Program-made: the position numbers and the translations under genes
Origin: JBPOFY01 sp049889815
GTDB lineage: Bacteria; Verrucomicrobiota; Verrucomicrobiia; Opitutales; Coraliomargaritaceae
Length of the DNA: 64,000 bases
Reading direction: 5' to 3'
Assembly (NCBI GenBank): GCA_049889815.1
Contig: JBMHCR010000019.1
Coordinates: 186,001-250,000 of the forward strand
Shown here: in pieces, positions 44,853 through 53,415 of the stretch
Layout: each line of letters opens with the position of its first letter
Position numbering within the stretch: position 1 is the stretch's first letter
The notes under the pieces: model-generated
What the model was told of the DNA's origin: nothing
The model's input: only the letters and a program-made list of their open reading frames with translations
Database searches by the model: none

Positions 44853-45500
44853 TTAGGGTAGTAGTAAATATTTCTTGAGTAGTGTAATCGCAGCCGCGTT
44901 TTCATTGGTCTCGGCTACAGAAAGTGCAGTGCTGCCATCAGTAGCTTTGACCGCAGGTTCGATACCTTGATCCAATAAGTACTGAATCAACTCCTCGCCA
45001 GCACTCGCGGCTGCCTCATGCAAAGCTGTTCCACCACGCTCACTCAGAGCTTTGGGATTGGCACCGCCAGCAATCAATACCTTCGTCACCGCCAACTTAT
45101 TCTTAGCCGCGGCATTGTGCAACGGCGTCCAGCCAGCCCTATCCCATTCATCGGGCTTCGCCTTCGCTTTCAACAGAGCGGCAGCAACGGTAGGCAAATC
45201 CCGATCCACACACAAGTGCAGTGGTGTGCGCTTGCTGGAATCGGGCTGGTTTACATCCGCACCCGATTGAATCAGGAAAATCGCAATCTCTGCTTTCTTA
45301 CGAAGAATTGCTTGATGCAAAGGAGTCAACTTGGGATGCTCGCCTTTTTGAGCGACTTCCGGATTCTCGGCGACGATCTCACGCACTGTATCCAGCTCAC
45401 CCATCGCAATCGCTTTATCAAGACCGAGTTCTGCCACGGCTGAGGTGAGGGCCCCAACCTGACATAACAGCATCAACCGAATCGATCTCAACCCAAGCAT
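44853..45500 (-). CDS. Exported ankyrin-repeat protein
   Basis: The protein has 215 residues. The N-terminus (LMLLCQVGALTSAVA) is a likely signal peptide. Five ankyrin repeats follow, with TPLHQAILRKKAEIAIFLIQSGADVN, TPLHLCVDRDLPTVAAALLKAKA, TPLHNAAAKNKLAVTKVLIAGGANP, TALHEAAASAGEELIQYLLDQG and a final partial TALSVAETNENAAAITLL. Ankyrin proteins bind other proteins; the partner is not visible. It is five bases from the MFS stop and three from the dehydrogenase start. Confidence 0.82.
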   Translation of the reverse strand: MLGLRSIRLMLLCQVGALTSAVAELGLDKAIAMGELDTVREIVAENPEVAQKGEHPKLTPLHQAILRKKAEIAIFLIQSGADVNQPDSSKRTPLHLCVDRDLPTVAAALLKAKAKPDEWDRAGWTPLHNAAAKNKLAVTKVLIAGGANPKALSERGGTALHEAAASAGEELIQYLLDQGIEPAVKATDGSTALSVAETNENAAAITLLKKYLLLP

Positions 45501-45505
45501 AGCAA

Positions 45506-47029
45506 TTAGTGACTAGATTGATTAGGATCGAGCTCGATGGGCTGATACCCTCCCTTCGATCGGTAATACAAGGAAATCAAGCCGAATGCGATCAACATGA
45601 TGAATGGAAAACTGATCGCAGTCGTCCGCAAGGATTGACGCGAAGCCGAATTAATTGCCTCTTGGTATTCATCAACCAGTCCTACTGAGGTAGCCATTTT
45701 GAGCGCCTCACCACGATCAATTGAATCATAGCTCGCACCAAAGAAAGATGCATCTGTCTTCGCTGCCGCGTAGATCTCCTCAGATACAGTCTGTACATTA
45801 TTCACTGTGTGATTATCACTGAAAGCGCCCATAATTGGCGTGCCGATAATGCCTACCGATAACAGACCGATTGCCGAAACAGTATTCAATGTAAGCGCTC
45901 CACCCTTAGGAAATCTTTCAGCCACAAAACCGAGCACCGTCGGCCAGTAGAATGTTTGACCAACGGCATAAAGAATGAATGCAAGCCAAACAATCGCACC
46001 CGCAGAAAAGGATAGTGCCATCAACCCACAGAATGAGAAGAAGCTACTGATAACAAGGATCGTCGGTGGTGAGAACCGCGACGTTAGAAGACCAGCTTGA
46101 AAACGAAGCACCATCATAATGAAAGCGGATGCAACAATCGCCCATCCCGCAAGCTCACCCATAGTCGGCGTCATTAGCTCCTTAATCCACGCATCGGTTC
46201 CAAGCTCAGTTGTTGCCAGCGGAATCATCAAGAGGCACAGGATGAAAAAGAGAGGTTTACCTAATGACTTCGTGAAAATTCCAAAGCCAGCGCCTACTGC
46301 GACGCCAACTCCCAAGCTCAACCAGAGCAGGTTGTCAGAGCCACCAGAGATCAGGCGATAGAGCTCATAGAAGAGAAGGAACGCAGCAAGGAAGGCACCG
46401 AGAAAGCCGACTTCTTTAAGCATTTCTGAATAGGGGACTTTATTAAGGACACGTTCATCAACCGGAAACTTTGGGCGGATGAACATAAGACCGTAGGCCA
46501 CAACCGGAATCAGAATCCAAAGGGCTTGTAAGTGCCAATCCAAGCCATTGAGCCCTGGCACCAGCATCACAAAGCCACCAGCAACCAAGCCTGCTGGCCA
46601 CGCCGCATGCAGAATATTCAGCCACTTTGTCTTTTCATTGTAGTAAATACTTGAGCAAACCGGATTGATTACCGCTTCTACAACGCCATGCCCTAGACCT
46701 GCGCAGAATGCAGCCCACCAAAGCGCATCAGGAGATTCTGCCAAAAAGGTCAAAATACCGCCCAATGCCTGCAGCAAAAATGCGCAGTAGATAGACGGCT
46801 TGTAACCGACACTGTCCACAATGAGACTGAAAAGGATCATCGTCACCGCGATCGGCCAAAGAGAAGCGCCGAAAATACGCCCGACTTCAGCACCGGTCAA
46901 ATTGAACTCCTCCTGCCATTCGCCAAGGACCATAACTCTGAAAGCGAAGCCGACGCCTGCCGCAAGTAAGGATAAAAAACTAGCCCAAAAAAGGAGCTGT
47001 TTGTCTCTGGGTGATATATCTTGATGCAT
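45506..47029 (-). CDS. MFS transporter, likely sugar uptake
   Basis: The protein has 507 residues and about 12 predicted membrane segments (WASFLSLLAAGVGFAFRVMVLG near the N-terminus; IYCAFLLQALGGILTFLA; AFLAAFLLFYELYRLI; GELAGWAIVASAFIMMVL; FPFIMLIAFGLISLYY at the end). A soluble loop of roughly 60 residues precedes the last helix (EEIYAAAKTDASFFG). It is the operon's only transporter. By position it would import the oxidised or cleaved sugar; its substrate is not readable. Confidence 0.78.
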   Translation of the reverse strand: MHQDISPRDKQLLFWASFLSLLAAGVGFAFRVMVLGEWQEEFNLTGAEVGRIFGASLWPIAVTMILFSLIVDSVGYKPSIYCAFLLQALGGILTFLAESPDALWWAAFCAGLGHGVVEAVINPVCSSIYYNEKTKWLNILHAAWPAGLVAGGFVMLVPGLNGLDWHLQALWILIPVVAYGLMFIRPKFPVDERVLNKVPYSEMLKEVGFLGAFLAAFLLFYELYRLISGGSDNLLWLSLGVGVAVGAGFGIFTKSLGKPLFFILCLLMIPLATTELGTDAWIKELMTPTMGELAGWAIVASAFIMMVLRFQAGLLTSRFSPPTILVISSFFSFCGLMALSFSAGAIVWLAFILYAVGQTFYWPTVLGFVAERFPKGGALTLNTVSAIGLLSVGIIGTPIMGAFSDNHTVNNVQTVSEEIYAAAKTDASFFGASYDSIDRGEALKMATSVGLVDEYQEAINSASRQSLRTTAISFPFIMLIAFGLISLYYRSKGGYQPIELDPNQSSH

Positions 47030-47054
47030 AGTAATATGGGTGAATTAGTTATGG

Positions 47055-47873
47055 TTAGACGTTGGCGAGTAAGACGCCAGGGGTAGATTCTTTGCCTCGC
47101 GGTTTTGCTTCACGGAAACGGCGACGATATTTAAGTGGAGTGATTTTCAGTTCCAAACGAAAGGCACGGGTCATATTTGTCTGGTCAGTGAGACCACAAT
47201 TGACGGCGATCTCAGCCAAATCGACAGAGGTATCGCGCAGCATTGCACAGGCAGCATTGAGCCGCGTCTTGCGTAGATACATGAGAGGAGTCAGCCCGAA
47301 AATCTTACGAAACAAACGCTCTTGAGAGCTAACAGAGATGCCCCCCACGTTTGCCATATCTGCGACCGAAAGTTTCTCACGATAATGCGTGCGCACGTAC
47401 TCAACAATACGATGCATCTCAGGGTGATCTGTATACACAGCATCATTGTCGCGAATGACACGAGTCACACCCGCCATGCCGACCACTCCGCCTTCATGTC
47501 CATAGAGAGGCACCTTAGTAGTCTTCAGCCAATCCAGAGAGCCGTCCGCAGCTGGCACCAGCTCGATCTTATCGTGAATCTCTTTCTCCCCCGTCATGAC
47601 ACTTTGGTCATCCGCGAAGAAGGCGTCTGCGAGGAAATCCGGGCTGTAATCGTAGTCAGTCTTGCCGATAATCTCATCGACGGAACTCGCCCCCATCGAC
47701 CGCGCGAAACCACTACTGCCACCCATGAAGCGACTATCCAAGTCCTTTACAAAGTAGAAAACACCCGGAATCGCATTGAACAAACCCTCCATCAAGTGAC
47801 CGGATCGCAAACGACCAAGGAACGCGTGCTGCATCTCGCGACGTTCGGAATCACTCAAGGGATGGGACTTCAT
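47055..47873 (-). CDS. AraC-family regulator with PAS domain
   Basis: The protein has 272 residues. An N-terminal PAS domain (about 28-140: GLFNAIPGVFYFVKDLDSRFMGG, GKTDYDYSPDFLADAFFADD, HEGGVVGMAGVTRVI) is joined to a C-terminal double helix-turn-helix (about 165-260: KLSVADMANVGGISVSSQERLFRKIFG, then DLAEIAVNCGLTDQTNMTRAFRLELKITPLKYR). PAS domains sense small molecules or redox state. First gene of the minus-strand operon, 25 bases before the transporter, so it probably activates its own transcript. Confidence 0.88.
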   Translation of the reverse strand: MKSHPLSDSERREMQHAFLGRLRSGHLMEGLFNAIPGVFYFVKDLDSRFMGGSSGFARSMGASSVDEIIGKTDYDYSPDFLADAFFADDQSVMTGEKEIHDKIELVPAADGSLDWLKTTKVPLYGHEGGVVGMAGVTRVIRDNDAVYTDHPEMHRIVEYVRTHYREKLSVADMANVGGISVSSQERLFRKIFGLTPLMYLRKTRLNAACAMLRDTSVDLAEIAVNCGLTDQTNMTRAFRLELKITPLKYRRRFREAKPRGKESTPGVLLANV

Positions 47874-47962
47874 ATGGGTAGGATACCTAAAACGTCATCC
47901 TGAAGTAAATTGACAAGAAAATAATCTAAAAATGTATATAATGAACCCTCTATAATTGATTA

Positions 47963-47999
47963 GTACAGCTAGTATATTTTTTTATAAAAAACTGTACAA
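47963..47999 (-). promoter_or_regulatory. Promoter and palindrome upstream of the glycoside operon
   Basis: On the minus strand TTGTAC (47994-47999) and TATACT (47971-47976, five of six -10 matches) are 17 bases apart. An inverted repeat, GTACAG at 47963-47968 with CTGTAC at 47992-47997, flanks this core; one arm overlaps the -35 and the other lies at the expected start of transcription. The leader to the regulator ATG is about 90 bases. An operator for the adjacent regulator or another protein is likely; its identity is inference. Confidence 0.5.
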
Positions 48000-48130
48000 C
48001 AATAATTAAAGAAATAACAAATATACGGAAAGGAAGAAGCAATCCCGATAAGGGCGGAAGCTCTACAGGATAGGAAATTGCATATTTATGCACAGATTTG
48101 CAAATCACGCACATCCGACCCGCAGCCGAT

Positions 48131-48943
48131 TTAATGAACAGCAGTGCCAGATGCGGCGTTCAGTTCTAATAAACGCTGCCGCAATTTTTCGACAACAGGA
48201 TGCGCCGCACTTTGAAACACCTGCTCCACACCGGCATGACTGACCCGCGAAACCGGCAAAATCCCAGAGCCTGAATTCGTCATCAAAACAGCATCTGCAC
48301 CCATCAACCGTTCAGGCTCGTATGCACCTACGGAAACATCCACAAGCTGAAGCAACTGACCGCGAATCACTCCGGGAAGAATGCCCTGCTCCATTGACGG
48401 TGTAAATAGCTTGTCACCTCGAAAAAAGAAAAGATTCCCGATCGTCGTTTCGGCCAGAAACCCAGCCGTGTCTAAACGAATTGCGTCATAAAACCCATCT
48501 GATTTCGCAGTTTCGAGAATAGCAAAGTGCTCCATGTAATTGTGCGTTTTATGACCTGCCAACATCGATTGAGGATTAATCGGAAAACGCTCTTCAACTT
48601 TAAGCGATACTTCACGAGGAGCCTCCGACAAGGGTCGCGCATACACAAACAAGGTTTCAGCTGCTTGCCTGCGAACAAGCGAAAGCTTGATCATACTTTT
48701 CGAAAGCCCGTCAAGCTGGATCAGTTCCGCAATGCCCGCAAGAACCACTTCCTCATCAACATCACACCTTATACCAAACACTTGAGCAGAAGCTTTCAGT
48801 CGCTGCCAATGCTCCGCCCAAAAAGAAAGTCGGCCCCCTTCATAACGGATCGTCTCAAACAATCCAAAGCCATAAGCAAACCCGGCATCCAAAGCCTGCA
48901 GCTCTACGCCATCACAGGCAGGTATAATTCTTACTTCTGACAT
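48131..48943 (-). CDS. pabC: Aminodeoxychorismate lyase (PabC-like)
   Basis: The 270-residue fold-type IV PLP enzyme has FAYGFGLFETIR near the N-terminus, the PLP-binding Lys132 in AGHKTHNYMEH, the Glu of LAETTIGNLFF and the phosphate loop near LMTNSGSGILPVSRV. The PabC reaction releases 4-aminobenzoate for folate. D-amino acid or branched-chain aminotransferase is the fallback, but the 13-base overlap with pabB supports PabC. Confidence 0.85.
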   Translation of the reverse strand: MSEVRIIPACDGVELQALDAGFAYGFGLFETIRYEGGRLSFWAEHWQRLKASAQVFGIRCDVDEEVVLAGIAELIQLDGLSKSMIKLSLVRRQAAETLFVYARPLSEAPREVSLKVEERFPINPQSMLAGHKTHNYMEHFAILETAKSDGFYDAIRLDTAGFLAETTIGNLFFFRGDKLFTPSMEQGILPGVIRGQLLQLVDVSVGAYEPERLMGADAVLMTNSGSGILPVSRVSHAGVEQVFQSAAHPVVEKLRQRLLELNAASGTAVH

Positions 48944-50277
48944 AACTGATCTAAAGTCTCTCTGATTGCCCGGCCTTTATCGAGCGTTTCTTGATATTCG
49001 CTGGAGGGATCGGAATCCCAAACAATACCACCCCCAACTTGGTAATCCAGAAAACCATCCTTAACATGCAGGCTGCGAATCGCTATATTGAACTCAGCAT
49101 CGCCATCAAACCCGATATAGCCAACCGAACCGCAATAGACACCACGCCGCGTCGGCTCCAGCTCTTCAATGATCTCTAGCGCCCTGACCTTCGGCGCTCC
49201 AGTGATCGAACCCCCTGGGAACAAGGCCCGAATACAATCAAACACATCATACCGCTGAGCTAGAATCGCCTTCACTTGAGCGGTCTGATGCATCACACGT
49301 TTGTAGTGCTCTAAATGATACAAACCTTCCACATGCACTGACCCAAACTCGGCGACTCGGCCCAAATCATTGCGCTCTAGGTCGACAATCATTAACAACT
49401 CCGCGCGTTCTTTCTCGGACGCCCGCAATTCTTGCGCATTGCGAGCGTCGTCCTCCTGCGATTCACCCCGCGGACGGGTTCCCTTGATTGGCCGCGTCTC
49501 AACAGCTCGCCCACGCTTGCTTAGAAACTGTTCGGGAGAAGTCGATATCACCTGCAAGTCACCCCCGTCGATAAAAGCTCCATAAGGCGATGGGTTCCCC
49601 CTCCTCAACGCTTGAAACAAAGTGATCGCATCCCCTTCAAAAGGACACCGAGCTCTTCGTGAAAGATTGACCTGATAAATGTCACCACTCGCAATATAAT
49701 CTCTGACTCTGGCAACTTTTTCTTCGAACGCCTCCCGCGACATATTCCACTCCCACTCCCCGTAAGCTAAAGATGGATCCGAGGGCACGATAGCCTCTTC
49801 TACAATGGCTCGCAACTCAGCCAAAACCGTTCCCTCGGGAGCCCGAATCCCAAGCGCTATTAAGAACAAGACTCCGGTCTCGTGATTCAAGGCTGCGATA
49901 CCGTCATACAAACCAAACCAGAGATCAGGTACCTTACGATCATCCTCAGCCAGTTTCGGCAGCACTTCAATTTGCCTGCCATAATCATAGGATAGAAATC
50001 CAACGGCTCCACCGATAAACGGAATCGATCTATCAGTCCGCGTTAGTTGATAGGGCTGCAGTTTTGACCGAAGCACCGAAAGCCCATCAGATTCTGAGCT
50101 CAGCACACAGTCGCTTGAGTGAGTGACGACTTCATAAGGATCTGCCCCAAAAAAGCTCCAATTCCCTAGACCGTCGTTTGATTGTGAGCTATCCAACACA
50201 AATGGAAGACGGCACGCCGCGAAACGCTCAACCAACACCTCCACCGATGGGGGATCGACTATCTCCACAATACGCAT
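48931..50277 (-). CDS. pabB: Aminodeoxychorismate synthase component I
   Basis: The protein has 448 residues of the chorismate-binding family. PIKGTRPRGESQEDDARNAQEL carries the P-I-K-G-T signature of PabB; TrpE has P-I-A-G-T. EKERAELLMIVDLERNDLGRV, RALFPGGSITGAPKVRALEIIEELE and RGVYCGSVGYIGFDG are the conserved catalytic segments. It sits six bases after the LptF/G-like gene and overlaps pabC, forming the folate pair. Confidence 0.92.
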   Translation of the reverse strand: MRIVEIVDPPSVEVLVERFAACRLPFVLDSSQSNDGLGNWSFFGADPYEVVTHSSDCVLSSESDGLSVLRSKLQPYQLTRTDRSIPFIGGAVGFLSYDYGRQIEVLPKLAEDDRKVPDLWFGLYDGIAALNHETGVLFLIALGIRAPEGTVLAELRAIVEEAIVPSDPSLAYGEWEWNMSREAFEEKVARVRDYIASGDIYQVNLSRRARCPFEGDAITLFQALRRGNPSPYGAFIDGGDLQVISTSPEQFLSKRGRAVETRPIKGTRPRGESQEDDARNAQELRASEKERAELLMIVDLERNDLGRVAEFGSVHVEGLYHLEHYKRVMHQTAQVKAILAQRYDVFDCIRALFPGGSITGAPKVRALEIIEELEPTRRGVYCGSVGYIGFDGDAEFNIAIRSLHVKDGFLDYQVGGGIVWDSDPSSEYQETLDKGRAIRETLDQLCQK

Positions 50278-50283
50278 CGCTCG

Positions 50284-51429
50284 TTAGTGCCGGCTCGCTC
50301 GACACATCAACCAAAAGCCAACGCCCTGAAAAATAAGATTTGGAATCCATATCAGCAGATCCGCACGCAGGGCCGGAGTTTCTTCCATCCAGCTTACCAC
50401 AATCATCAGAAAATAATACGACATCGCAATCACCAGTGCGATTGCAAGATTCGCGTAGGTTTCCTTACGCCCCACCTGAATCGCTAAGGGCACCCCAAAT
50501 ACCGCCAGCGAAAAAACAGAGAAAGCCATCGCGAAATTCTTCTGTAGATGCACCTGAACCTTCAAGCGTTCCTCTGACATACCCCTCCCTGCTTCTAGCT
50601 CCTTAGAGAGAATTCGCTCACGCCGATCGATGAGTTGCGAAAACGTCAATTCTCTCGTCCTCACCCTGCGCTTTCGCCGCTTCTCCCCTAAAACCTCATC
50701 TAAAGGCAGCGCGAGCGGCAAGACTCCCATCGATGGCAACTCCGGGATACTCTCAAAGTCTTCCAAATTATCTTCAGACCGCAATTCAGCGACGCTGTTT
50801 TCTAAATCCAAAACAAGTTCGTTCGCTTCTTTTTCATAGCGAAGCTCACCTCTTTCCGCCCGGACAAGTCTAGTAACGCGCTTCTGCTCATCGAGCTCCC
50901 AGATCCAGAAATCCTTCATCACAAGACCATCGCGATCCCCCATATAAATCACATATCCAGGGAACTCATTAATAAAGCGCTTTTCCCCAATGAACCCAAC
51001 TGGGTTCTGAGTAATCGCCTCTGCCATCAGCTGCTTATACGCTAGGCGAGACTGCGGCGCATAGTGTAGATTCACAATCACCCCTAGCACCATGCCAACA
51101 AAAGAGATCAAAAACACTGGCGAAGCGATCTGGTACAAACTCACGCCCGCAGCCTTCATGGCAACAATCTCCTGCTGCGAAGACAGACGCCCAAGAGCCA
51201 TCAGCGTACCAGTCAACATCCCCAACGGCAGCGCATACGCCGCGACGTAGGGAATCAACAGCCCCAATAATTTGAAGAAAATGCCAACACCGAGCTTACC
51301 GGCCGCGACAAGCTCGGCAATATCACGCAGCGCATTGCCCATCAACAAGACAAAAATAAAGAGCCCCATCGCCAGTCCAGTGGAGAGCAGGATTTCCTTT
51401 AAAATATGTCGGTGCAAAAGCTTCAGCAT
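50284..51429 (-). CDS. LptF/LptG-family lipopolysaccharide export permease
   Basis: The protein has 381 residues. Six membrane helices are visible: FILL-type helix LSTGLAMGLFIFVLLMGNALRDIAELVAAG, KLLGLLIPYVAAYALPLGMLTGTLMALGRLSSQQEIVAMKAAG (the conserved cytoplasmic coupling motif), FLISFVGMVLGVIVN, then a periplasmic jellyroll (about 125-270), and three helices at the end (FSLAVFGVPLAIQV, NLAIALVIAMSYYFLMIVVSW, LIWIPNLIFQGVGFWLM). LptF or LptG with LptB exports LPS. A second permease gene is not adjacent. Confidence 0.88.
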   Translation of the reverse strand: MLKLLHRHILKEILLSTGLAMGLFIFVLLMGNALRDIAELVAAGKLGVGIFFKLLGLLIPYVAAYALPLGMLTGTLMALGRLSSQQEIVAMKAAGVSLYQIASPVFLISFVGMVLGVIVNLHYAPQSRLAYKQLMAEAITQNPVGFIGEKRFINEFPGYVIYMGDRDGLVMKDFWIWELDEQKRVTRLVRAERGELRYEKEANELVLDLENSVAELRSEDNLEDFESIPELPSMGVLPLALPLDEVLGEKRRKRRVRTRELTFSQLIDRRERILSKELEAGRGMSEERLKVQVHLQKNFAMAFSVFSLAVFGVPLAIQVGRKETYANLAIALVIAMSYYFLMIVVSWMEETPALRADLLIWIPNLIFQGVGFWLMCRASRH

Positions 51430-51468
51430 GACTCCATTTTTTCGTATTAAGGTATCAGATGAGTCCGA

Positions 51469-51702
51469 TCACAAGCCATAGTCTTTAATTAATCGCTTCG
51501 CCTCGGACTTGAGCGCCGACTCGGCGCCAGCTTTTCGCGACAGCGACTCCAGCGCTTTTAGAATCGGGCGCTGGGGCGGGAGGTTTAAAATGTAGTCCTC
51601 CTCCAAAACCTCTCCAAGATGCTTCAGCGCAGCTTTTCTCTGAGCAGGCGACGCCTCACCATCCAACAAACAATCAATGCTTTGATTCACTTCATTATTC
51701 AT
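51469..51702 (-). CDS. Small acidic hypothetical protein
   Basis: The protein has 77 residues from the ATG at 51702, which has an AAGGAG sequence upstream; a further ATG at 51723 is in frame but overlaps the upstream gene. Sequence: MNNEVNQSIDCLLDGEASPAQRKAALKHL, then EDYILNLPPQRPILKALESLS. The opening (L-L-D-G-E) faintly recalls the start of some anti-sigma factors, but no domain is sure. Fully helical. It lies between the exported protein and the LptF/G-like gene. Confidence 0.55.
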   Translation of the reverse strand: MNNEVNQSIDCLLDGEASPAQRKAALKHLGEVLEEDYILNLPPQRPILKALESLSRKAGAESALKSEAKRLIKDYGL

Positions 51703-51709
51703 GGCGGAG

Positions 51710-52123
51710 CTACTCCTTATCATTTACGAAATACACCTGCGATGGCTCAGACTCTGGGCGAAGGTAGACCCCCACCAGTACCCGCCGCTCTGAATAAAAA
51801 TTCAACTGATAATTGGAACCTGGGTAACCTTCGTCACGAAGAACAAATTGGAGAACAGGCTCGCCATCTATCACTTCAAAAACCGCGCTCTCAACGTTTA
51901 TTGGCTGCGGGTTCGAATACTTGACCACGACTCTCCCCTCATCCGACGCCGCGACCCTTATCTTGTAGCCACCGTCACCGCGCGTCCATGAACCATAAAA
52001 ATCGGACTGCTCAGGCAATTTAGCGATCGCAGGCGAAATATCGTATTTTGGCTGCAACCCGGACTGAGCTTGTGCAGGAACAAGCGCCAGGCTCCAAAGC
52101 GCTGAAAGGTAGATGGATTTCAT
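51710..52123 (-). CDS. Small exported hypothetical protein
   Basis: The protein has 137 residues from the ATG at 52123. The signal peptide MKSIYLSALWSLALVPAQAQ is clear. The mature part has FYGSWTRGDGGYKIRVAASDEGRVVVKYSNPQPINVESAVFEV and GEPVLQFVLRDEGYPGSNYQLNF, a beta-sandwich-like pattern. It is not assigned to a family. First gene of a four- or five-gene operon leading into LptF/G and pabBC. Confidence 0.6.
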   Translation of the reverse strand: MKSIYLSALWSLALVPAQAQSGLQPKYDISPAIAKLPEQSDFYGSWTRGDGGYKIRVAASDEGRVVVKYSNPQPINVESAVFEVIDGEPVLQFVLRDEGYPGSNYQLNFYSERRVLVGVYLRPESEPSQVYFVNDKE

Positions 52124-52252
52124 CACGTATTGATGCGGCCTCAATATCACTAAGGCAAGCGATGATTCAGAACCGCGGGAGCAATTAAGATTTCGTAGGT
52201 TTACACCGGTCTGAACACAGTGTAGTTAACCAGACCACCATTGTTGATCCGT

Positions 52253-53353
52253 ATGCAGTTCAAGATTCTTAGCAGTGTTCTTCTAGCCATGGCCTTTTCA
52301 GAAAGCGCCAATGCGGGCGTAAGCTATGCGCAGCAGTTCTCCATCCAGGATAAAGGAACCCACCAAATCTTAAGCGTCAAAAGCGCTTCGGAAGATAAGG
52401 TCAAAATGATCCGCTATGCGTTGGTGCCAAAAACAGGAGTACTTCCGAAGCTTCCAGAGGATGTGAACATCGTACGAACTCCAGTCGAACGCGTCGTGAT
52501 CATGGAAACCGTTTATATCGGCTACCTCGAAGCGATCGATCAGCTCAACTCAGTTATTGGCGCGGGGACTACCGCGTATATCACTAACAAGGTCATCCGC
52601 GAGGGCGTCGAGAACGAACAGATAGAGGCGATCGAGGTCGGTCAGGCTCTGGATATCGAACAACTCATTCTACTCCAACCAGACCTAATCTTTACAAGCA
52701 GCTCCAGCGACCCCACCTCTGGCATGCCTGCCCAGCTGGCGAGAAGTGGTCTGCCTATTGCGATAACAGCGGGATACACTGAAAACCACCCTCTCGCTCG
52801 TGCCGAGTGGATAAAATTCATCGCTGCGTTTTATGAAGCTGATGAAATCGCGAATACCTTTTTCGAAGAGGTCGAAACAGAATACGATACACTCAAAGCA
52901 CTTACCGGAGAGCTGAACACGCGTCCAAGCGTTTTTGTAGGTGCCCCTTACTCCGGCATCTGGCACGTAGCCGCTGGGCAGAGCTTTACAGCTCAGGCGA
53001 CTCGCGATGCTGGTGGCGACTACCTTTGGTCGGATGTCCAACGCAGTGGCGCCATCGCGCTCGACACCGAACGCGTCTTCCTAAAGGCAGCTGACGCAGA
53101 TATCTGGCTCAATCCGAGCTTCTTTAAAAGCCTGAACGAACTATTCAGCGCCGACCCACGTTTCAAAAAATTCAACGCCGCAAGCGCGGACTCCGTTTTT
53201 AACAATACAAAGCAAGTCGGAGAATCCGGAGGCAACGCTATCTGGGAAAGCGGCGTCGTGCGTCCGGATTGGGTGCTTGCGGATATGATCAAGATCTTTC
53301 ATCCAGAGTTGCTGCCCGAGCACGAGTTTGTTTTCTACGAACAGCTGAAGTAG
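52253..53353 (+). CDS. BtuF/FecB-type ABC substrate-binding protein
   Basis: The protein has 366 residues from the ATG at 52253 (a TTG at 52241 is in frame). The signal peptide ends at SANAG. The helical-backbone binding-protein fold is shown by VERVVIMETVYIGYLEAIDQLNSVIGAG, LDIEQLILLQPDLIFTSSSS, GLPIAITAGY, EWIKFIAAFY and RPSVFVGAPYSGIWHVAAG. It could bind a siderophore, haem or cobalamin. It is linked with the permease and ATPase that follow; no riboswitch was recognised upstream. Confidence 0.82.
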   Translation: MQFKILSSVLLAMAFSESANAGVSYAQQFSIQDKGTHQILSVKSASEDKVKMIRYALVPKTGVLPKLPEDVNIVRTPVERVVIMETVYIGYLEAIDQLNSVIGAGTTAYITNKVIREGVENEQIEAIEVGQALDIEQLILLQPDLIFTSSSSDPTSGMPAQLARSGLPIAITAGYTENHPLARAEWIKFIAAFYEADEIANTFFEEVETEYDTLKALTGELNTRPSVFVGAPYSGIWHVAAGQSFTAQATRDAGGDYLWSDVQRSGAIALDTERVFLKAADADIWLNPSFFKSLNELFSADPRFKKFNAASADSVFNNTKQVGESGGNAIWESGVVRPDWVLADMIKIFHPELLPEHEFVFYEQLK

Positions 53354-53415
53354 TTCTTCATGGCGAAAATTCTATTCGCCCAAGCGATTGATTTCACAAA
53401 GCTGTCCCAGAACCC

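Noticed and set aside
48079..48092. TGCATA-TT-TATGCA palindrome as an operator or pabC terminator
   Set aside because: The arms are only six bases and AT-rich, no T-tract follows, and it is not paired with a clear promoter.
52124..52252. Cobalamin or other riboswitch upstream of the BtuF/FecB-like gene
   Set aside because: I found no recognisable B12-box or other riboswitch core in this short region.
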